Shown here one piece after another: positions 53,201 through 62,200 of a stretch of 64,000 bases of DNA. The position numbers and the translations under genes are program-made. Source of the DNA: Phoronis australis (lineage: Eukaryota; Phoronida; Phoronidae); contig NMRA01000171.1 of assembly GCA_002633005.1 (NCBI GenBank), positions 312,776 to 376,775 on the forward strand, in the 5' to 3' direction. Under the pieces are notes generated by a model. It did not search any database and was not told where the DNA came from. It saw nothing but the letters and a program-made list of their open reading frames with translations. Each line of letters opens with the position of its first letter. Position 1 is the first letter of the stretch.

Positions 53201-56200
53201 ATATTCTCGCTTTTATAACAGGTTGATTGCTTTTGGTTTAACCAGTAAGACATGTTAAATCGTGTGTTAAGTATCTGTTTCACTTCATTATGAGGTAACC
53301 TGCACTGTGCCATGTGTTATAGAATTGTCTTCCCTCATCGTAAGAAGAGCAAGAAGTCTGACGAAATCATTCATAAAAAGTACATATTGACTGATGACAT
53401 CTTTGAGTTTGGCCCCTTGTTGATTGGAAAGAATCGTGACCGCTACAAAGATGGCCGTTACCCAGAGAATATGGAGAAACTAACCATTTGTAACACATCA
53501 CCTCTGGAGTCTGACATCAGCTTTTGTTTCTTGAATGACAGCAAAGGCGAGACATATCTACTGGACCCACCTAACATGTTGTTGAAGCCTGGGGAGCAGC
53601 AGGTATGGTGTGGCGATAAAGGGGGGTGGTTGTTAAGATTTTGTTGGTTTAATTTTGCACCATGACGTGCTTTACATTAAGTGTTGGTTCCCCTGCCAGG
53701 CCTTGGTGAATGTCTTGTATTTCAACTTTAAACAGCAGGTTAGGAAACAACCACGGAAATGGAAAGGCAAAAACAGATACAAGCATGCAGTTGTGAGGCT
53801 GACTAATACAAGTTTTAACATTAAAATGATCAGAATGGCTTTTTATTGAACAACTTGTGATGCACCGCAAAAGTCATCAAGCCACCTGCAATCTTTTTTG
53901 AAACTTTCGTTTTGCACACCCCTGACTGTGTTATTTCGTGCCATTTACAGGAGCTGTCTATCTGGTCATATCCACGTGTAGCTGGCACGTTTGAGGACTC
54001 CATCGTCTGCTGTGTGCGCGAGAACCCAGAACCAATTATCTTTAAGATTGTCAGTCACGGTGTCCACCCAGAACTGGAACTGGACAAGAAAGTACTACAG
54101 TTTGAGCGTGTCCTGCTGCATCGGAAGGACACCAAGACTGTGTACTTAAGGAACAGCACCTTGCTGCCAGTTGCCTGGAAACTGAGAGGCATGGAGAGTC
54201 TGGGCGATGACTTTTCTGTATCACAGGATGAAGGCATCATTGAGCCGAAGACGGAATTTGCGCTGCACGCTCACTTCAGGGCCCTTAAACCTGTGCAAAC
54301 AACAAAGAAGAGCGTACGCCTTGAGGTATTGGGAGTGTTTCACTTAGAGTTCATTGCGTTAACATGATATTTCACATACTAAGTTTTCATTGAGCTTAAA
54401 ATTTTCACTTGGAATTTCTTGAGTTCATTAGTTTCACAATGGAAATCATTGAGCTCAAGAATTTCACTTTGAGTTTAAGAGTCTCTCATGGAGTTCATTT
54501 AGTTGATAAGTTTCTTGTGACGTTCATTCAGTTCCAGTTGCACTCAAGTTCATTTAATTTTTCACATTAAGTCCTTTGAGTTTAAGTTTCCCATAGAGTT
54601 TTCCGAGTTCAGTTAGAGTTTCTCATAGAATCTACCAAATTATGTCTTGTAGGCATTAGGTGTTAAACGTCGAATATTCCATGTTGTATTTTTTGGGATT
54701 TTTTTTGTCAAAATGAATGTTTTTAAGTTGTCATAAATCATGAAATATACACAGTCACGTGTCTGCAAAATTATGATCAATCATATGTCAATACTGATTA
54801 GAGATAACATGAAATGTACCTTGTTTTGCTGTCGTCTATGGAGGGATCCTTGAGCATTATGTATGTATGTTCCAGATCTCCGATGTTGAAAACATCCTGG
54901 GTGTTGTGAGTGCAGAGATCATTCAGGTGCATGCGGAAGCGTATGATGTTGCACTGGATATGAGTTTCCCCAAGGGAGCTGACGGTGGTATTGACTTTGG
55001 AGTCATCCGTGTGGCTGAGGAAGGCAGAAACCAATTGACACTGAAGAACAAGGGAAAATACGAGATGGCATTCAAGTAAGATGAATTTTGTCTTTTTACA
55101 TGTTAAACAGACGATTTCTTTGTTTTTTATTTCCTTGTTTGTTTTCGTGTTATTGTCAACTTGAAATTTTTAGTTGATTTTATTTTTGGTTCTTACTGTT
55201 AGTAGTTAAATGCCCACGTGTAACGTTCAACTACCAAGTTTCCAAACTTGAGTGGACTATCATTCGGGGCTTGGCTATTCACTGATCCACAGTTCAATCT
55301 TTGAACTAAATGCTACTTTCTTTTTTATATTAGACCATCGCCTATACTTAGCTAAATTTGACCCACCTTGGTCAATCTTAAATGAAATAAGTGTATATGA
55401 GCTAATTTAATTGTTCAGGCTTTCTTTGCTCCTTTACTAACCATTGCTCAGTTAGCTTGAAAAAGGCTACTGGTGAGTAAGGTAAATTAGACTTGCCAAA
55501 AATATCTTGACAAACCTTGTTGGTCTAACCACCTGTTTCAACTGTAAATTCCAGTCTTGGTAAATTTCGTCCCCTGATAACCATTGCTTCTCAAGCTTGA
55601 ATAAGATTGCTGGTCCGTAACGTAATCCAAGCTGATTTTCTTTAGCAAATGCGGTCACCAAGCAAAAGTTGTTTTCTTACCAACTCAAAGGTCAAAGTTA
55701 TCGTTTCCCTTGCTCTGTTTCTGCAAGACAACATGTTTTGTGCAGTACACTCAAGCTCTCTAAAATAAAAATGTCTTCTGAGGTGTTATCAAGGCTATGC
55801 AAGCTTAGTGTTGAATATTGAATAAGGTGGGCCCAAAAAGTTTGGATGATATTGCCCAAGCTTGATTAATGTTGTTTTTCCTGTATGCCCAAGATTCAGT
55901 AAAAATGGTACACCTTAATTTTGCCTGTAAGGGTTATCCAGGCTTGATGAATTTTGTATCGGAGTCTTGACATTACGTTTCTTTGCAGTTTCTCTTTTGA
56001 GCAAGTGGATCCACATGGTCCAGATATCAACCAACTCTTCACTGTCTTCCCTGCAAAGGGTACCCTGACCCCTGTTGACCGGCCAACCCAAGTACAGGTC
56101 ACGTTCAAGTCACGTGATGAGGTCACCGTCAAGGATCTGCCGATTCTCAAGTGCCATGTTATTGAGCCCAATATTGGTGATGGTGGGGAAACGATTGCCA

Positions 56201-59200
56201 GTATTCCAGTGAAGTTGTCCGTCCGCTCTGTGTTCAGCAAGTGAGTGGTCATTTTGAAGTTGATTGGTCAGAATTTTTACTGTTTTGTAATTGTCACAAT
56301 GGTTGAGAGTTTCATGAACCAGCCTTTCCCTGTTTATTAATAGAAAATAACTATGCGCTAAAGGGTAATTCTAACTACGTGATGAGACTCTTGTTATGTA
56401 ATTATTGTGTAACCTTCCATAGGAATTGAAGCATTTTTGACTGTCATTTATGTTAAAGCTCAAAGTGTATGCAGATAATTATATTATTTTTTTATGATTA
56501 TTGTCAATGTGTGCAGTGCTTAATCTTGCACAGTGATTTGTGTCATTGATAAAGACTTAAAGATCCCAGTACCTCTGGTTCATCTCAGCCTTGTCCTGAT
56601 TACTTGTGCACGGGTCGTCTTCAACACAGTTTTAGTCTGTTCATTTCTCCAGGTTTTTGATCACCCAGTTTCTTTTCTGTCTAGTCTGATTTACCCAATC
56701 TGTAAACAGTTGAGACATGTTGGTCATAAGCACCATGTAGATTAAATGTATGTGCTGTCTTCCTAGGTACAATATCTACCCAATCCAAGACATCAACTTT
56801 GGTTCACTACTGCTCAATAGTAAGAAGACACGTACGTTTGTGATTGAGAACAAGGGAGAGTTTGAGTTCAAGTACTCCATTATGAAACTGATGAAGGAGA
56901 AAGATACCAAGGACCAAGCTAAGAGGCCGTAAGTCTGGTTGTGTTTAGTCTCATATGATGATGGTGATTATGATGATGATGATAATGTTGGTGATGACAT
57001 ATTATATGTACTGTCTCGGTCCGAATTGGGCTTGGGCTTCAAAATGAGACGGAAACATTTAACTACTGGACAAATAATTATATTAAGCTGGGTTGATATT
57101 AATATTGAAATCTCCTGTATTGTTGTATTTAATTTCATGTCATCTACATGTCATGCATTTTGTCCATCTGTGCACAATCAAATCAAAAATACAAAATATT
57201 GAAAATAAGTTATGTGGTGGCAAAGATTACTCAACAGTGAGCCAAAACATGCCCTTTAGGGCTTTTTTACCCAAGACTTTTAACAGAGACTTAAATCTGT
57301 CATAAGGGTGTACGTGTTTTTGTAATCTCTGTGTAAAAGATGTTGTAAAGTTACGAAATGCTAAATCTAAATAGTCATTGAGGTTGACCAGCTGATACAG
57401 TAGTGATAGTCCATGTAACACTTTTCATTATAGGCCTGTAAGAGGAGATAAGAACCGTAGTCGATCACGTGATGGCTCCAGCTCTGGACGATCTGTGGTC
57501 AGACCTAGGAGGACGGAATCTATCAGGTATGAAATGAATGGATTGTGATTCACATCGTTGATGTAACTGCCGAGAGACATGAAAACTAATATGATCTCAG
57601 TTGGTGGGGCAAAATTAATGTAACTTGTATGTTAGTCTTATAATGTCAATTTGTTTGAAATGAAAGTGTGTGGATACACCCTTAGCTCACAGCTTTTATG
57701 ACTATCATATTGGAACATGTCTATTTAGGTGACTAGCCTTTCTTTACTTTAATGCTGTCTTTGTCAGAATAACTCTTGTAGTTATTTACAATTTATTGAT
57801 GTTCTGAGTCAGGCTTATTGCTAGTGTTCTGGCATCAAACTTGTTTTGTCTTGCTTTCAGTTTGCGGATTTTGGGCCTCTGAAAGCAGGCTGTCTTGCTT
57901 TAATTTTGTGCAATAAAATGGAGTATGCTTCAGCGATGCTTATTCTGGTAATCTAGTGATTAGTTGGTGGAGAATGTTCTCCATAAATCCACTTGAATGG
58001 AAATGTGCAGCCACTGCACATGCAAAGCAAGCTGTTTTGAAAGTGATTTCGTTTCTCTTCTTTAAGCTCATTGGTCAGTTCACAGACCAATAAAAAAATC
58101 CAGCCAAGGAGGTATAACTAAGCATGACTATGGATACATAGCTGAATTGATGGCACTTTGCATGTTTTGATTGGTAGATTATTGCACAAACGCTTAAAAA
58201 TTAATTTTGTTGTAACATGCATACGTAATCTTCGCATATTTCTCAAAGTATTTTTAAACAGTCCATAATTTATGGAAGTATTGGGTTGCTTCTAACAAAG
58301 CAAAGATTGTTGTTGGAACCAAAAGGAATTTTCCGATTTTTTTAATCACTGGTGTCTAACACATGTAAGATGCTTTCACAGGGTAGCGCTAACTGACTAT
58401 CGGTCAATGTCATCTGTGTAGCACTTATTGACAAAAGTGAAAAAAAGACCTAATCCAAGTGATCAAGAAATGCTTGTGAAATTTACGAAGTTGTTATCTT
58501 GCATGTTATGCGGTTGACTGTTAGTAAAATTAATTTCATTGGGTGAGATAAAATTATTAAAACCATTGACTATGCCTTTAGCGGTGATTAAAGTGGTTTA
58601 TTTGTTGTTCATTTTCAAAATTCTGTACGCACTTAGATCTGTATTTTGAGGCACTCAGTAAAAGTAGGGATGTGTTCCATTGATGCAAGTCATTAGCAAG
58701 ACATTTCAAGCAAGAAATCTTGGCTTATGCGACAAAAATATAATTTTTTCTTACAGTTTTCTCCATCAAGATTTCATTCTCACCAAAGCAATCATTTCAA
58801 TGGCTGCCGTTTGGTTATTATAGGCAATAGTTTCTGAGCTTACTAAAAAAACTTGTTTTTCATTGGTGTCATTTTATGTGGTCTTGCATAATATTGCTTT
58901 TCTCACAAGAAACTTGCTTGGAACACAGCCTAGCATTGTTATTTTGGCCACCATCAGTGAAAGGAGAACTCTAAAATATCTTACCATATTATTTGTTTCT
59001 ACATTATGGTTAATGAAGTAGACGGCACATATTGCACTATCACGTCTTTCACTTTGTGGGTCTTAGCCCCTTGATTTGTACCAGTTGACTTGTGACTGTT
59101 GTGACAAGTTAACATGGGAAGAGGGAACTCTTTTGAAAATTAGGTGAACAGATGCAAGTCATGCTCTGTGTGGTGTGCACAGTGTAAGGTGTGTCGTCGT

Positions 59201-62200
59201 CCAGTAGTAGGTAGAGTAACTGTTGTTGTAACAAATCTGAAGCTATTACGTCTCATTGTATTTACTAGGTTCAGTGTATTAGAGAGTACCTTTTCAATGT
59301 TGTTCTTGCCTCAGTAGAATAAAACCAAGTCAGGTTGTATCAGAGGAACTAGTGTTTTGATTTAGACCACTTATCAGCATAACTGTCAGTTTCACGAATT
59401 CCTTACAAAGGTAACAACTGATTGAGGATCTGAGGTTTCTGTTTTTTGTCTTAAAAGAGTTTTTTTTTCAGTTCGCAAACTTAGCGTGTACCTTACAAAT
59501 TTGTTGTGATGTTGATTTTTAGTAAATTTGTGTTTTGTTAAGGCGTAAGATGGCTGACTCTAAGGAAAGGATGCTTACGGCCACACTGCTTCCATTATTA
59601 AGCACTAGGTAAAGTAGGAAAAATCCATTATGCAAAATATCTGGCATATTTTATTTATTGTGTTACGCAGCAGGTGTATTTAATGTGAATGTTTGAATTT
59701 AGGGACACAAAATTGAGTGAGCATAGAGTACTGTTGGTCTTAAACTATCATAGATGTTATCGTTATCATTATCTTACAGACTCAGTCTTGCATATTCCTT
59801 CTCCAGGTTGTTTGTGTGAAGTTGTATTTTATGTACACACGTTTTTATAGCCCTCATTATAGAATAACTTCTCCACACAAGAACACCAAACATGCTGGGA
59901 TTGGCTATATGGTTTCGAGGTAGGAGGGTTTAGAGAAGTTCACCAAAATTATATGTAAAGTAAGAGTAAAGTGGCTACAAAACATTTCACATTCTTTTTC
60001 ACTTTCTAACTATAGAACTTGTTCTTCACTTTGGGGAGGAATGATTTGTTTGGTTGGGACGAACTGACAGTTGTTGTGTTTGAGACAATCGCTGCATAAA
60101 ATGAGCCGCTATTATTGTCATGTCTCATCTCTATCAATAATCAGCCATTATTGTACCTCATCTCTATCAATAACCAGCCATTATCATGCCTCATCTATCA
60201 ATAACCAGCCATTATCATGCCTCATCTCCATCAATAAGCAACCATTATGATGCCTGATCTCTATCAATAACCAGCCATTATCATGTCTGATCTCTATCAA
60301 TAACCAGCCATTATCATGCATCATCTCTATCAATAACCAGCCATTATCATGTCTCATCTTTATCAATAATCAGCCATTATCATGCATCATCTCTATCAAT
60401 AACCAACCATTATCATGTCTCATCTTTATAAATAACCAGCCATTATCATGTCTCATCTCTATCAATAACCAGCCATTATCATGCCTTATCTCTATCAATA
60501 ACCATCCATTATCATGCCTCATCTCTATCAATAACTAGCTGTCAGTTCTGCTCTAGACCAGTGATCATCTCTAATTTTTAGTAAGTTAGTTACAAGTTTT
60601 AACTTCAACTATTAAAAGACCACTTTCATGCCCTTAATCAAATTAAAGTTATTAGTTTGACATAAGGTGGGTTTGCAGGTGATTCAGCTAGGTGACTTTT
60701 TCATGAAATTTCCTTGTTACATTCTCGTTGCTTAGAAATGGAACTATTTTAATACATTGTTGTTAAAAGTGCCCTATTTTGTCTCTACTTTAGTCCTCCA
60801 GTATAATATACAAATCAGTTAGATCTTTTCTACTGGAATAGTTTTCATTGTGTTAAGGTTAGAACTAATAGGGGTCTGTTAGATTTAATAGTAGTCTGTT
60901 GTCATGTTTGATTGGTTTTGTCATTCGGCTTCATTAGTTTCTGCTCACCTTTCATGTACTCTTTATGAAATGATGCTTATCGTCATTATTGGAATTAGTA
61001 CCATTTATCAGATTCGTTTCGTATTCATTGTCTTGGAAACTTTTGTAGTACATCTATTCAGATTACTAGGCCTTCACCCATTGGACAGATAAAATCACCA
61101 ACTTTTGGTCAGATTTCACCTAGGTAGGGCTAAGTAAATTCAAGTTTGTATTTTTTATTTATTTGTTGGGACAGCCTGCTTATCCAAAATGTTTTTTTGC
61201 GAAAATTAGTTTAAGTGCAGAAAGAGTTTGTATTATTTGTAGGTTGTTTTTGCATTTGCTCTTTGTTTACTCGTCAAACTTTTAGATCAGCACAGCATGT
61301 CTAATAATTAATTAAATGTATCTTTTGGGAAATGACTTTAATACTAGATAACCTGCCATGATAATAGTTGTAGGAAGTTATTTTCTTTTGATAACGGTCT
61401 GTCTATAGTTTGCTTCATAATGCCAAATGAACTAGGACCAGTGATTGACACACCTTGTATGCATATTGCCTAGACATAGTACACTTCATTAACATTTTAT
61501 ATTACATTCTTTTGCATGTAGTCAGTCTGACAAGTTGTCTACTATAAGGAGCACCAATGATAGTTCTATAAGTATTAGGTAGGCAGTTAGGTTCAGAAGG
61601 TATGTTTTCATTAGGATACTAAACGACAACATGAAGGAGGCAGTGATTTGCATAAAGCCTCCGATACTTTCATCATAGTTACCTTTTTATACATTGCTAA
61701 TGAGAAAATGACCTAGGGGCTGTCATACAATGATTTTAGTTACAGTGCAAGACAAAAAGTCAGGCAAAATACCGTTTTCTTTCATGACGGCTAGTTCTGT
61801 TAACAGCAAAATGACTGGTAATAACCATTAGGATGGTAAAATTTTAATTACAATAACCACCTTACTAACTTAACAGCTAATTCGTTCATTCTCGGTTGTG
61901 AGGGACGACTACTCTGACCATGAATGATGCTTCCACCCAGCCGTCGTGGCAGGGAATATCCGCACCATATACTTGTGGCCTGTACTGTATTATTTTGTTT
62001 ATCTGCAGTGATGAACAGCATTATAAAGGTTTTGGAAGGCAAAACATGGGTTGATCTTGCAATATCGTAGGAGAATACTTCGACTGTCAATAGACAAAAC
62101 ATCCTATACGACTGTTGTGCGATGCTTAATCGTGGTATGACAGTTGTCTGCTGCGTGACTATCGTACACCTATCCTACAACACGTGAATGATTCGCTACT

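Noticed and set aside
52953-53258. 101-codon plus-strand frame in intron 52 with hydrophobic N-terminus
   Set aside because: It has no splice sites in the HYDIN frame, and its composition is what AT-rich DNA gives.
59702-59715. 14-nt segment between TTTAG and GTGAGC in intron 58
   Set aside because: It is out of phase with intron 58. Kept as a reminder that chance pairs exist.
60184-60366. Minus-strand frame with repeated MRHDNGWLLIE-like units
   Set aside because: It is a by-product of a 33-bp minisatellite and has no gene signals.
60113-60540. CRISPR-like array
   Set aside because: Units are contiguous without spacers. This is a eukaryotic minisatellite. The same applies to 13281-13433, 15075-15208 and 18758-18932.
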